Below, in pieces: positions 8,594 to 16,807 of a stretch of DNA of 22,642 nt (positions are counted from its first letter, which is position 1; every line of letters starts with the position of its first letter). The position numbers were made by a program, and so were the translations under genes. A model generated the notes under the pieces. That model was not told where the DNA came from and did not search any database. It was given only the letters and a program-made list of their open reading frames with translations. Source of the DNA: Candidatus Opimibacter skivensis (lineage in GTDB: Bacteria > Bacteroidota > Bacteroidia > Chitinophagales > Saprospiraceae); assembly GCA_016722045.1 (NCBI GenBank), contig JADKGY010000017.1, positions 1 to 22,642 on the forward strand. The letters are read 5' to 3'.

Positions 8594-10072
8594 CTACGTT
8601 CTGGCTTTTACTCTAATCACATCTCCCGCTACAGCATTATCCGGCATGATGACCTGTGATGTATTGAGGGAAGAAGTAAATTGATAAGCATCAAGTGCCT
8701 GTCTTATACTTTGGCGTCTTTTGAGGACTAAATGTTCAGCAGTTTGCTCAGGAACTCTTGGTTCGATGCTGAAATTTAATGATGCTGTCTCCTGGTCAAA
8801 ATCAAGTGATTCCAATTCCAATGAAGGAACTGTACTTGCAGGTTGATAGTTGCGAGATGCTTCCGCTACAACTTCAGGTGCAGGAGCTTGTTCGATCACG
8901 AGAGGTGCTATTTCTCGTGTCACGTGGCGGATCTCCAAACGCTGACCGATGGAGAGGTGATTACTACGCAAATTATTCCATGACATCATATCAGAGACTG
9001 TACAATCATTTCGCTGAGCGATGGTGTATAGATTATCTCCTGAATGAACACGGTATTCTTTTCTTGTCGTGATGATATTATACATCGTACCATGGATGCT
9101 CACTGTTTTTATTTCAGCGTTTGCATCGGCATCAATACTCATTGCTGGAGGTTCCATATTTCTACCGGCATTGAATAATTCTGCAGCAGCAACCGGAAGC
9201 CATATCATATTGCCGGTCTGTGATGCAGGAATGAAATTGCGTACGAAAGAAGGATTGAGTCCTTTTACCATATCTTCTGACATGCCTGACCTGTTGGCAA
9301 TGTCGGAAATAGACATTCCTTCATATAGCATCACACTTGTCAATTCACCCATTGCATGCTCAGGAATTTCAGGACACAGATTGTGTTCGTAATGGTAATT
9401 CATGATGTAGCTCGCCGCAATAAAAGCGGGAACATAATTTTGTGTTTCTGCAGGCAGATATTTCAGCATTTGCCAATAATCACTTGTGCCAGATCTTTTG
9501 ACAGCAGAGCGAATGCGTCCGGGGCCTGCATTGTACGCCGCCATGACAAGCTCCCAATTGCCAAACATCGTGTAGAGTTGCTTGAGATATGAGGCTGCAG
9601 CTTTTGATGATTTTTCAGGATCCATTCTTTCATCGATATATGTGCCGCATTTTAATCCGCACTCTCTTGCTGTAGGTTTCATAAATTGCCAAAGGCCACC
9701 TGCACCTGATCTTGAGATTGCATTTGGATTCAATGCAGATTCTACTATGGCGAGATATTTCAGATCTGTAGGCAATCCTTCTGCGGCAAGTGCTTTTTCA
9801 AATTTTGGAAAGTAATAAGCAGCCCAACCCAACATCGCAGTGGTTTGCTCCGGGCGGCGATAGATGTATGTATTCAGATAAGATCTGACGATTGTATTAT
9901 AAGTGGGACTGACTATGGTGACAACTGTGGGAATTCGTTCTCTTATGGTTTCTTCCTGTTCGTCAAGCCGGTTTTCAGCTATCATACCCATGTCAAAGGG
10001 GTTAGTCCAGGCTATTACACTCAGAAGTCCGAGAGTAGAAACAAAGAAGCGACAGACGAATTTTATGTTCAT
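8594..10072 (-). CDS. Membrane-associated lytic transglycosylase with LysM domain (MltD-like)
   Basis: Intact, 492 residues. It cleaves peptidoglycan glycan strands in the periplasm, forming 1,6-anhydro-MurNAc ends. The start at 10072 gives a signal segment (MNIKFVCRFFVSTLGLLSVI). The SLT/GH23 domain spans about residues 80-225 with the catalytic Glu at 111 (AIVESALNP), then GAGGLWQFM and MAAYNAGPGRI, all hallmarks of the family. A divergent LysM-like segment lies at about 245-292 (YEGMSISDIANRSG...NPSF) and a clear LysM at about 340-382 (YRVHSGDNLYTIAQRN ... IGQRLEI), which would bind glycan. The C-terminal tail (VIMPDNAVAGDVIRVKA) looks like another wall-binding or domain-end segment. Its product is the substrate type recycled by AnmK, encoded at 12505-13578. 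Confidence 0.95.
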   Translation of the reverse strand: MNIKFVCRFFVSTLGLLSVIAWTNPFDMGMIAENRLDEQEETIRERIPTVVTIVSPTYNTIVRSYLNTYIYRRPEQTTAMLGWAAYYFPKFEKALAAEGLPTDLKYLAIVESALNPNAISRSGAGGLWQFMKPTARECGLKCGTYIDERMDPEKSSKAAASYLKQLYTMFGNWELVMAAYNAGPGRIRSAVKRSGTSDYWQMLKYLPAETQNYVPAFIAASYIMNYHYEHNLCPEIPEHAMGELTSVMLYEGMSISDIANRSGMSEDMVKGLNPSFVRNFIPASQTGNMIWLPVAAAELFNAGRNMEPPAMSIDADANAEIKTVSIHGTMYNIITTRKEYRVHSGDNLYTIAQRNDCTVSDMMSWNNLRSNHLSIGQRLEIRHVTREIAPLVIEQAPAPEVVAEASRNYQPASTVPSLELESLDFDQETASLNFSIEPRVPEQTAEHLVLKRRQSIRQALDAYQFTSSLNTSQVIMPDNAVAGDVIRVKART

Positions 10073-10585
10073 AGGCAATAGCAAAAACAAAACGAACCTT
10101 GTTGTCTTCTGGAACTGTAAGATCGCAAAGGTCATCAATAAATCAAAAGGTTTAGGTCAGAAGGGGCTAACATTAACGTTGATCAACTATATGTAATATG
10201 TAAACGGTTAGTTAATACAATTTTATGTATGTACCGCCTTGATTAATGCTTTGTTAACCAACCTGGTATGAAGACAAAACCAAGCCACATAGTCTTTATA
10301 AAACTCTGGTGAATTGGAGATATTGCCTAATCGGGTGAATAGTGAGTAGTGAATGGTTAGTGGTTAGAGGCTTGCAATTAAAGATTCATAAAGATTTTGA
10401 AAGCTGTGATTAATTGATCAACAGCAATATACATGTTATATAAAAATTTAATTCAATATACTCTAGTTCAGTTTTGATGCAAATTTCTCCGGGAAAATGG
10501 AAGCAGATATGATATTGAAAACTATTCCACTCACTACCCACTGCTCAACAATGTATGAGTTGAGTTTTAGGGTGCGAGCACTATT
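10073..10585. other. Gene-free region with degenerate repeats
   Basis: No credible gene is visible in this 500-nt AT-rich stretch. At 10335-10370 the phrase gtgaatagtgagtagtgaat appears, followed by ggttagtggttag. At about 10521-10550 the complement of gtgggtagtgagtggaatag is found, so the same phrase flanks 10371-10520 in inverted orientation. The interior is AT-rich without a recognisable promoter. Confidence 0.5.
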
Positions 10586-10950
10586 ATATGTTTTCCTAAA
10601 AATAATTGTGTTTTCCTAAAACATGTATTGAGAAGTGGGAGTCTGGAGGCGATGAGTACCAAATGGGCCATTTAGTATTTTGCTTAAATACAATTGTGTT
10701 TTCCTTAAACACGATCTTGTTTTCCTTAAACACAATCTTGTTTTCCTTAAACACGAAATGTCAGTTGGAACCTATAAGCAGAGACTCCACAATCGGCCAT
10801 TATGCATTTTCCTTAAATACGATTGTGTTTTCCTTAAACACGAAATGACGGGTGAAGGACTGGGTGTGAAGAGTCCAAAATGAGCTATTTCGTATTTTCC
10901 TTAAATACGATTGTGTTTTCCTTAAATACAATTGTATGTTCCTTAATTAT
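10586..10950. repeat. 21-nt-periodic array of 17-nt hairpins with ~50-nt linkers
   Basis: Eleven copies of a 17-nt palindrome (GTGTTT-TCCTT-AAACAC or GTATTT-TCCTT-AAATAC). Start positions are 10675, 10696, 10717, 10738, then 10804, 10825, then 10892, 10913, 10934, with two slightly shorter copies around 10588 and 10608. Within clusters the period is exactly 21 nt, and the 4-nt spacers are AATT, GATC, AATC or GATT. Clusters are separated by linkers of 46-50 nt that share a gag(a/t)(c)tcca-aatg-gcca-tt pattern. Arm changes are mostly compensatory (G-C to A-T), so the palindrome rather than a protein is conserved. The array ends about 100 nt upstream of an ArsR-like gene. Confidence 0.85.
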
Positions 10951-11048
10951 ATTCTTTGACCTATTGCTTTTTACTCAGATCACCTATATATTTGTCAAAC
11001 CAGTTTTTCGATTCATCAGTTTTTACTTCACCACAAAACAATTTAATA

Positions 11049-11368
11049 ATGATAAATTCTAAAGCCCATCTGTATGCCCCGGCAGACCAGATTATCAGCA
11101 CGTATGCAAATGGAATTAAACATCCAACCCGTGTAGTGACCCTCAGGGACTTAAGAGATTTTGGTCCTATGACCGTCTTGGATCTGGCAGAACATCATCC
11201 ACTTTCATTGAGTGCTTATTCTCAACATATTGAAATATTAAGGGACATCCAATTAATAAAATTCAAAAAAAACACCCTTATCTGGTTTATGAACTGGATT
11301 GGGAAATATATCATGAAGCCGCTAAATCTATAATAGATTTCTTCAGCTCGAATGGAGTTGTAAAATAG
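11049..11368 (+). CDS. ArsR-like winged-helix transcriptional regulator (frameshift at A8)
   Basis: A small DNA-binding regulator of about 106 residues once one frameshift is corrected. The start at 11049 (MINSKAHLYAPADQIISTYANGIKHPTRV) leads into an ArsR-like winged helix: the helix-turn-helix is ALDLAEHHPLSLSAYSQHIEILRDIQLI-like (visible as TVLDLAEHHPLSLSAYSQHI). The frame is lost at the A8 run 11265-11272. In the next frame the protein continues KHPYLVYELDWEIYHEAAKSIIDFFSSNGVVK and stops at 11368, a sensible C-terminus; the unshifted frame stops at 11333. No metal-binding cysteines are present, so a metal sensor is unlikely. It follows the 21-nt hairpin array, which could be its operator. 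The indel is probably a homopolymer error, but an A8 run could also permit slippage. Confidence 0.65.
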
Positions 11369-11404
11369 GTCAGGTATTATTCACCATTTATTTTTAAATA
11401 ATTC

Positions 11405-11423
11405 CTGCTTCCGCATGAAGCAG
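11405..11423. terminator. Possible weak terminator hairpin between convergent genes
   Basis: CTGCTTC-cgcat-GAAGCAG forms a perfect 7-bp stem with a 5-nt loop, between the convergent ends of the ArsR-like gene and the epimerase gene. No strong T-tract follows on either side, so assignment as a terminator is uncertain. Confidence 0.35.
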
Positions 11424-11489
11424 TGAGCTCCCATATACTATTGATATCTTCAACTGAAAAGGTATATTCCAATTCTATTCAAATTGTTA

Positions 11490-12508
11490 TTAAGCATGTT
11501 TTTCAAAAAATTTCACTTTCTTCAATACCTCAAAAATTACCTCTTTCTTTTCTAAATACACCTCAACAATTTCTTCTATAGTTTTTTCAATTGGCCTGTA
11601 TCGAAAATCTTCAACGGTCAAACTTTTTGATGCATCATAACTAAATGACCCATACACCTGGTGCACAAGTTCCGGTATAGAAAATCTTCCCTTTTTTATA
11701 TTTGTTGCAAGCAAAATTGTTTTTGCCAACCACTCCGGTGCTTCTCTGTATTTCTTTTTTATTCCAAGTTTATCAGCGATCAGAAGATAGATCTCTGCAT
11801 AGCTCATATTCTTTCCATTCAATATCCATCGTTGACCTATGTTTTTGTTTTCCAGAAGAAGCGAAGTGAATTGTACTACATCTCTTACATCAACATAGCC
11901 TGTCTGTCCACCCGGATACCAAGGCATCTTATTCGCCACCCGATCAAACAATTGCAGACTTGAACTTCGCCAATCTCCGGTGCCCAAAATAATAGAAGGT
12001 AATATCACTGAGACATTCAATCCCTCACCTGCTCCGCGCCATACTTCGAGTTCAGCTAAATATTTTGAGAGACCATAGGGCGTGCTATATTCATTTTGAA
12101 ACCAGGCCTTCGATTCATCAAGTGTCTCGTGATTCAGTTCTTTTCCAAGAGCTGCTATGGAACCGATGTAGACCAGATGTTCCACTTTTTGTGCTAGACA
12201 TGCATTGACTATTATTTCTGTTCCTGTCCGATTGATGTCCAGGAGTCGATATCTGTCTTCATGATTGTAGGATACAAGTCCTGCCGCATGTATGACCCAA
12301 TCTTTGTCCCGGATGATGTCAAATGCATTCGGAATATCCGGCAGTATCAATGACTTCCATTCTATTCCTTCTTTAAGATCTTCCGGGATAGTTCCTTCGC
12401 GATGATAAGTCGCTGTTAGATTTTATAACCCTTATGTTTAAACCATCTGAGAAAATATGATCCAAGCAATCCCGAACCACCAGTGATAAGAATTCGTGGA
12501 TCATTCAT
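11490..12508 (-). CDS. NAD-dependent epimerase/dehydratase (extended SDR), one frameshift
   Basis: An extended short-chain dehydrogenase of about 339 residues. The start at 12508 gives MNDPRILITGGSGLLGSYFL with the GxxGxxG dinucleotide-binding motif. The frame breaks at the T4 run 12421-12424: KHKGYK is followed in another frame by NLTATYHREGTIPEDLKEG and the rest of the protein. The catalytic YxxxK is in STPYGLSKYLAELE, preceded by VYIGSIAALG. The later part (GQTGYVDVRDVVQFTSLLLE ... GKNMSYAEIY) resembles dihydroflavonol-reductase-like and hopanoid-associated epimerases, so the natural substrate is uncertain. Its ATG overlaps the anmK stop codon by 4 nt (ATGA), which implies translational coupling within the cytochrome-anmK-epimerase operon. 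Confidence 0.85.
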
Positions 12509-13578
12509 ACGGCTTTGTACAAAGCTCCACCACCCATATTCTGAGATGCCCCGGTAAGTGTGTGAATGTTATAAGGCTTGCCATTCATCGTCAGGTAACC
12601 GAGATAGGCAATGAGAAGACTTTCTTTGAAATCAATAATTTCAGGAGAAGGTAATTCATAGGTTAATCCGAAATCCTGTCCGGCTCTTCGTAATAATTTT
12701 ATAAGATGATCATTGTATACACCTCCACCGGTCACCAATATTTTAGCAGGTCTTTTGATCAGAGAAGAGATATGTATACTGATGACATCAGCTATTGATT
12801 GTGTCGTAGTCCCCAACAGGTCATGTGTATTTTCTGTTCTTGATTCGAGATAACTTATCCATGTCGAAGCCACTTCTGCATTAGATAGTCCTCGAGGCAA
12901 ACCTGCATCAAAGGGATACATGGCTATTAGTTGTTGACTGATTTCATCAAGGATAGCGCCTTGTGATGCCATGTGACCTCCTTTATCGAATGGGAGATTG
13001 GCGCGTTGTGACAGAAAATTCAATGTCTGATTACAGGGACATATATCCCATGCATGCCAAATCTCATTTTGTCAATCAATGTGACATTGGCTATACCACC
13101 AAGATTGAGGAATCCTTCATAACCGGAGAATAAAGTCCGATCAGCTACCGGGGAAAACGGAGCACCTTGACCGCCCGCAGCAACATCAGAATTGCGAAAC
13201 GAAGTGATCGTATCAAGACCCGTCATTAATGAAATATGCGCACCACTTCCTATTTGTGTTGTAAAGCCAAGAGCAGGTTCATGAAAAACTGTATGCCCAT
13301 GTGATGCAACATAATCAGCTTTCCATCCCTGGCGTCAATCAATTTTTTTGTTTGTTCGCCTATAAAGTCACCGAAGTATGCATCCAGATGCATCAGATCT
13401 CGGCCACTGAGGTTCGAAGCGGATTTCAACAAATCGTACCATTGGTCAGTATAAGGAATAGTGGTTGAATCCATTATTTCCCATAACAAAAATTTCCTTT
13501 TTCTTCAAACTGACACAATGCGATATCAAGACCATCAAGCGAGCTGCCTGACATGATTCCTATGACATGAGTGGACAC
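12505..13578 (-). CDS. anmK: Anhydro-N-acetylmuramic acid kinase (three frameshifts)
   Basis: AnmK phosphorylates 1,6-anhydro-MurNAc while opening the anhydro ring, feeding cell wall sugar back to metabolism in the cytoplasm. No in-frame ATG is available at the 5' end; GTG at 13578 gives VSTHVIGIMSGSSLDGLDIALCQFE with the family's MSGTSxDG motif. The protein is split into four pieces by indels near 13490, 13328 and 13060. Rejoined, it reads ADYVASHGHTVFHEP, FRNSDVAAGGQGAPFSPVAD, GFLNLGGIANVTLIDK, NEIWHAWDICPCNQTLN and PAKILVTGGGVYNDHLIKLL, all conserved in order. The 13060 break is a missing A in an A-run. Restored length is about 357 residues, normal for the family. It starts 4 nt after the cytochrome gene and overlaps the epimerase start. 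Confidence 0.92.
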
Positions 13579-13582
13579 AGGA

Positions 13583-13892
13583 TTATTTTAAAGTCATTGT
13601 ATACGAAGCAACGGATTTGATCTGGGTTTCATTCAGGATACCTTCGAAAGGGTCATTGCGTTTTTTCCTTTTTGACCTGTGCTTCACGTTCTTCCTGGGT
13701 CAGCTTACAGACGGTGAGATCCTTTGCGCCATTGATGCCAAGTTTGCCATCTGCGCCATGACAAAGAATACAATATTTCTTAAAGACCTGTTCGCCTTCT
13801 GCTACGCTGGGTGCCCCTGACGATGACGACTCTTTTGAAGCACAAGCGATGACAAAAGCGAGCAGAATGAAGGAAATGATGAGCTTATACAT
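13583..13892 (-). CDS. c-type cytochrome lipoprotein (frameshifted C-terminus)
   Basis: A small monoheme cytochrome c of about 104 residues. The N-terminus MYKLIISFILLAFVIACASKESSSSG is a lipoprotein signal with Cys17 in a lipobox-like IAC. The heme site is CILCH (CxxCH) followed by GADGKLG and NGAKDLT. Downstream of about 13673 the frame is lost at adjacent A- and C-runs (T6 at 13661-13666, GGG near 13651). Adding one base at each restores NAMTPFEGIL, which carries the expected distal Met heme ligand, then NETQIKSVASYTMTLK and a stop at 13583. This is inferred from the family pattern; without the correction the protein would end early and lack the Met. It probably shuttles electrons at the outer face of a membrane. 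It is the first gene of a tight operon with anmK. Confidence 0.85.
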
Positions 13893-13967
13893 ACTCTTTT
13901 AGATGTGGTGGTTTTGAAATTGAATGGCAAATCTAATGAATAAGGACAATGTTTGATGTAGCGAGAT

Positions 13968-14197
13968 GGATGCCGGATGCCGGACAAATGGATACCGGAC
14001 TTATGGGACGAATTTTAGATTTTCCTATGGATGAATCGCAATCCATATTGAACTATTATACTCATCTGTTCTAATCACTGAACTTTCTTAAGAAACAAAT
14101 TATAATGCAAATGATTGTTGTCATGAGTCCGGCATCCGGCATCCTTTTGTCCGGCATCCCTTTATTCGGTATCCGGCATCCTTTAATGCGGTATCCC
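13968..14197. repeat. Inverted and direct gatgccggac repeats
   Basis: ggatgccggatgccggac (13968-13985) is perfectly complementary to gtccggcatccggcatcc (14127-14144). Further degenerate copies follow: ataccggac at 13992-14000, gtccggcatccc at 14149-14160, ggtatccggcatcc at about 14168-14181 and gcggtatccc at about 14188-14197. The enclosed AT-rich 141 nt has no open frame. The stretch separates the divergent cytochrome operon and pirin gene. The rest of 13893-14278 holds nothing else I can identify. Confidence 0.75.
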
Positions 14198-14278
14198 TTT
14201 ATGATTCATGATTGTTAATAATTCATAACAGACATTTTTATCTAAACTATTAAAAACAGTAAATGTTAATTGCACATC

Positions 14279-15025
14279 ATGAGAATAATATCTAAATCAC
14301 AACAAGCGAGGGGTGCATTTAATAATGGACAGATCCTCGAAAACAAACCCATTGGGTTTCCTCAGGACCATGGGTTTGTAAGGCCATATTCATCATTGTT
14401 TTATTGGGCCAGAGCGGCAGGCATGGTGGACAGTACGATTGGACTACATCCTCACCAGGGTTTTGAGATTATGTCTTTTGTTCTGGAAGGAAATATCCGC
14501 ATTTTGATACGAAAAATGAATGCATGGAAACCACTGCAGGCAGGAGATGTACAGATCATCCGTGCAGGGAACGGTATATCACATGCTGAGCATATCGAAA
14601 GAGGTGGTGTGATATTCCAAATCTGGGTTGATCCTGATCTTTCAAAAACACTTGATAAGGAAGCATCTTATGATGATTACAAAGAAGTTGATTTTGAAAA
14701 GAAGAATCTGACAGCACGACCATCATTCACTATGCAGGGTGAAAAGGATTGATGCAACTCGACACCTAAAGTCGACATCAGGCGATTGAAAATAAATGAT
14801 AAGGCTTACGAATGGAAGGGCAATAAGGATGAAATCAGATCTCTGTATGTCGTGGGAGGTTCAGGAACAATCAATGGAAAGACGATTGAACAGGATGATT
14901 TCATCATAGTCGACGATGGCGCTGATCTTGATCTACAACCCCATGAAGACAAATTGGATGTCTTTGCATTTACGGTGCCGGCAAAAACCGATTATGCTAC
15001 GTACAGTCAGAGAATGGCTGGTTAA
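14279..15025 (+). CDS. Pirin family protein (interrupted)
   Basis: A bicupin pirin, a cytoplasmic metal-binding protein; some relatives have quercetin 2,3-dioxygenase activity. The start at 14279 (MRIISKSQQARGAF) matches the usual pirin N-terminus. The N-terminal cupin has the metal-binding cluster GLHPHQGFEIMSFVLEG, and later NGISHAEHIERGG supplies the remaining His and Glu. The frame meets a TGA at 14750-14752 after GEKD. The same frame then continues with TPKVDIRRLKINDKAYEW and the C-terminal cupin (VVGGSGTINGKTIEQDDF) to the stop at 15025. Either a premature stop or, more likely, two nearby compensating indels in about 14750-14775 produced this, since the intervening residues do not match the family. 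Restored length is about 248 residues. Confidence 0.88.
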
Positions 15026-15063
15026 ATGGAAAAGGAAGTTTTGCATTAGCTTTGTATCAAGAG

Positions 15064-15517
15064 ATGCAAAATATTTTCAATCCGGATTTCTGGACTTTAT
15101 CAGAGCACTTAATTACTCAGATGTGAAGTATATTCTCGTGGGAGGATATGCAGTGATTATTCATGGATACAATCGCACAACAGGTGATCTGGACATCTGG
15201 GTTGAACGTAGTGCTGAAAATTATCAAAAAATTATAAAGGCTTTTCAAAAATTCGGGATGCCTTTGTTTGATATGTCCTGAGTAATTTTCTTGAGAACAC
15301 TGAACAGGATGTTTATACATTTGGTAGGCCTCCCGTAAGTATTGACCTCATGCTTTCCGTGAAAGGAATGAATTTTGAAAATGTCTATTCCAACGTAGAA
15401 ATTAGAGAGGTGGAAGGACTTGAAGTAAAAGTTATATCAATAAATGAGTTACTTAAGGCTAAAGCTGCATCAGGAAGAAGCAGGGATATAGATGATATTG
15501 AGAATTTAACACAATAA
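15064..15517 (+). CDS. Nucleotidyltransferase-fold protein (two frameshifts)
   Basis: A small nucleotidyltransferase-superfamily protein of about 150 residues, similar to the DUF6036/AbiEii-like group found in many Bacteroidota. The start at 15064 gives MQNIFNPDF. A missing T near 15090 shifts the frame to LDFIRALNYSDVKYILVGGYAVIIHG, then YNRTTGDLDIWV, containing the GG...DxD nucleotidyltransferase signature. A second break near 15283 leads to NFLENTEQDVYTFGRPPVSIDLM and ends KAAASGRSRDIDDIENLTQ. The core motif suggests transfer of a nucleotide to a protein or RNA, but the target is unknown. It is followed 20 nt later by a small gene that appears to be its partner. An antitoxin- or toxin-like role is possible, but the sequence does not prove it. 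Confidence 0.8.
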
Positions 15518-15537
15518 ATATTCACTGGAAAAATAGT

Positions 15538-15738
15538 ATGGAAGAAAAATTAGATCGAACAGCTTTTAAACGCCAGACAGCTAAGGAGGCTTCAATACTG
15601 TAGCCTATTGGAGAACCAGAACTGATGCAGAAAAATAAGAGCTGCATATCATTTATCTCTCGTGCGTATGGCTATGATCCTGCTGATGAACCTCGTCTCG
15701 ACAGGACAGCATTTTCGATACGAAAGCGTGATAAATAA
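15538..15738 (+). CDS. Small protein downstream of the nucleotidyltransferase (three indels)
   Basis: A protein of about 67 residues with no known domain. The start MEEKLDRTAFKRQTAKEAS is clear. Single missing bases near 15594, 15636 and 15661 shift the frame three times; joining frames gives NTVAYWRTRTDAEKIRAAYH, then AYGYDPADEPRLDRTAFSIRKRDK to the stop at 15738. The DRTAF phrase occurs near both ends. From memory, Bacteroidota genomes often carry a similar small, charged protein right after a nucleotidyltransferase of this kind, so the two are probably functionally linked. There is no signal peptide or membrane segment. Because three deletions restore the original frame, the two ends look in-frame with stops between them. 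Confidence 0.6.
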
Positions 15739-15743
15739 ATAAA

Positions 15744-15770
15744 AAAAGCCACCTTCTGCAGGTGGCTTTT
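15744..15770. terminator. Bidirectional intrinsic terminator
   Basis: AAAAGCCACCT (15744-15754), loop TCTGC, AGGTGGCTTTT (15760-15770): a perfect 11-bp stem flanked by A-rich and T-rich sides. It lies between the convergent small-protein gene and the hsp20 gene and would stop transcription in both directions. Confidence 0.92.
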
Positions 15771-15791
15771 CAAACTGAACCGAAAACCAAT

Positions 15792-16238
15792 CTAACTGAT
15801 CTCTATGACATGTGAAGATGACTTCTCCTGCGTCACATCTTTTTTGGGAAGTGTCACGTTGAGAATACCATTTTCATAAGCGGCAGTTATTCCCTGCCTG
15901 TTAATTTTATCATCCAGCTGGAATGATTTTTTGAATGCGCTGTAATTGAATTCACGTCGTGTAAAACGTCCGGGAACACTTTCGTCCTTTTCATTTTTCT
16001 TTTCCACGGAGATGATCAGATGATCATTCTCGATTCGGATATTGAAATCCTGTTTGGTGAGGCCCGGTGCGGCTAGTTGCAAATTATATTTTGCATCTTC
16101 TTCTGTGACATTGACAGCAGGATTGGATGCAGAATAATCCATGCCGATAGCATCACTCAATGTCGTGTTGAATAAGGTGTCGATCCATTTGCTTATCGTA
16201 TCTGATGGTTGCATCTGGTTGAATTTTGTATGGTTCAT
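15792..16238 (-). CDS. Hsp20/alpha-crystallin small heat shock protein
   Basis: An ATP-independent holdase chaperone of 148 residues, unbroken. The start at 16238 (MNHTKFNQMQPSDTI) is preferred to an upstream one at 16271. The alpha-crystallin domain spans about residues 45-140: NPAVNVTEEDAKYNLQLAAPGLTKQDFNIRI, then FTRREFNYSAFKKSFQLDD and the typical AAYENGILNVTLPKK near the end. The C-terminus ends SHVIEIS, and VIEI resembles the IxI oligomerisation motif. It lies 35 nt downstream of a second Hsp20 gene and probably shares its promoter. Confidence 0.95.
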   Translation of the reverse strand: MNHTKFNQMQPSDTISKWIDTLFNTTLSDAIGMDYSASNPAVNVTEEDAKYNLQLAAPGLTKQDFNIRIENDHLIISVEKKNEKDESVPGRFTRREFNYSAFKKSFQLDDKINRQGITAAYENGILNVTLPKKDVTQEKSSSHVIEIS

Positions 16239-16273
16239 AACTGATATGGTTTTTAGATTATTGAATAGCAATT

Positions 16274-16679
16274 TTAATCGTCTCCAGGTTCTTTGTCCGG
16301 AATAATGATGGTCAGGATTCCCTGATCAAAGCTGGCCTTCAATGCAGATGAATTTGCATTTCTGTGGAGTCGAAACACTCTTTTAAGCTTAATGCTTCGA
16401 ATTCTGGCGTATAAACTTAAGTTTTTGATCATCCTGGTTAGGGTTGGTGGCGGTTACGATCAACTGGTCTTCATTGACTTCGATTTTGATCTGATCTTTT
16501 GCGAAGCCGGGGACGGCAAGTTGTATTTCGAATGATCCTTCATTGCGAACAATATTCGCAGCAGGACGGGTTTCTTTACCTGAGGTAAAAGGAACATTGA
16601 AATTGCAAGGAGACCGGACATTAGAATGCATAGGCTGGAATCTTGTCCTTGCTCCGGGGTAACATGCATATGGTTTCAT
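16274..16679 (-). CDS. Hsp20/alpha-crystallin small heat shock protein (two indels)
   Basis: A second small heat shock protein of about 134 residues after correction. The start at 16679 gives MKPYACYPGARTRFQPMHSN. The domain begins RPAANIVRNEGSFEIQLAVPGFAKDQIKIEV, a standard alpha-crystallin start. The frame is lost near 16403; other frames continue as FEALS, then KRVFRLHRNANSSALKASFDQGILTIIIPDKEPGDD to a stop at 16274. The GILTIIIP segment is the family's conserved GxLxxxxP. It is the first gene of the two-gene hsp20 operon. The pair may give hetero-oligomers or differently regulated chaperones; the sequence does not show which. Confidence 0.9.
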
Positions 16680-16719
16680 AAGCGGAATAGGTTTTAAGTG
16701 ATTAATATCCCTTCCTGAT

Positions 16720-16751
16720 CAAAGATATTCCACCCAAAAGCATATGACAAA
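16720..16751 (-). promoter_or_regulatory. Bacteroidota-type promoter of the hsp20 operon
   Basis: On the minus strand TTTG (16748-16751) is followed after 20 nt by TATCTTTG (16720-16727), matching the -33 TTTG / -7 TAnnTTTG consensus of the Bacteroidota primary sigma factor. The start codon at 16679 lies about 40 nt downstream, giving a short leader. No CIRCE-like heat shock operator is seen. Confidence 0.75.
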
Positions 16752-16807
16752 ATGGCCTGAAATCACGAAAACAGATGCCAGAGTGACATGCACCCCGCAC
16801 CTAAATT

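Noticed and set aside
10586..10950. CRISPR array
   Set aside because: Repeats are 17 nt with 4-nt spacers, spacers are nearly identical, and there are no cas genes. It does not fit a CRISPR layout.
10606..11062. Overlapping open frames encoding FSLNTIV / VFLKHNL heptads across the 21-nt array
   Set aside because: A 21-nt period keeps several frames open automatically. Paired arm substitutions preserve the palindrome, not the residues, and no start context or domain is present.
14750..14755. Selenocysteine at the in-frame TGA of the pirin gene
   Set aside because: No SECIS-like hairpin is seen right after the TGA, pirins are not known selenoproteins, and nearby indels are the simpler explanation.
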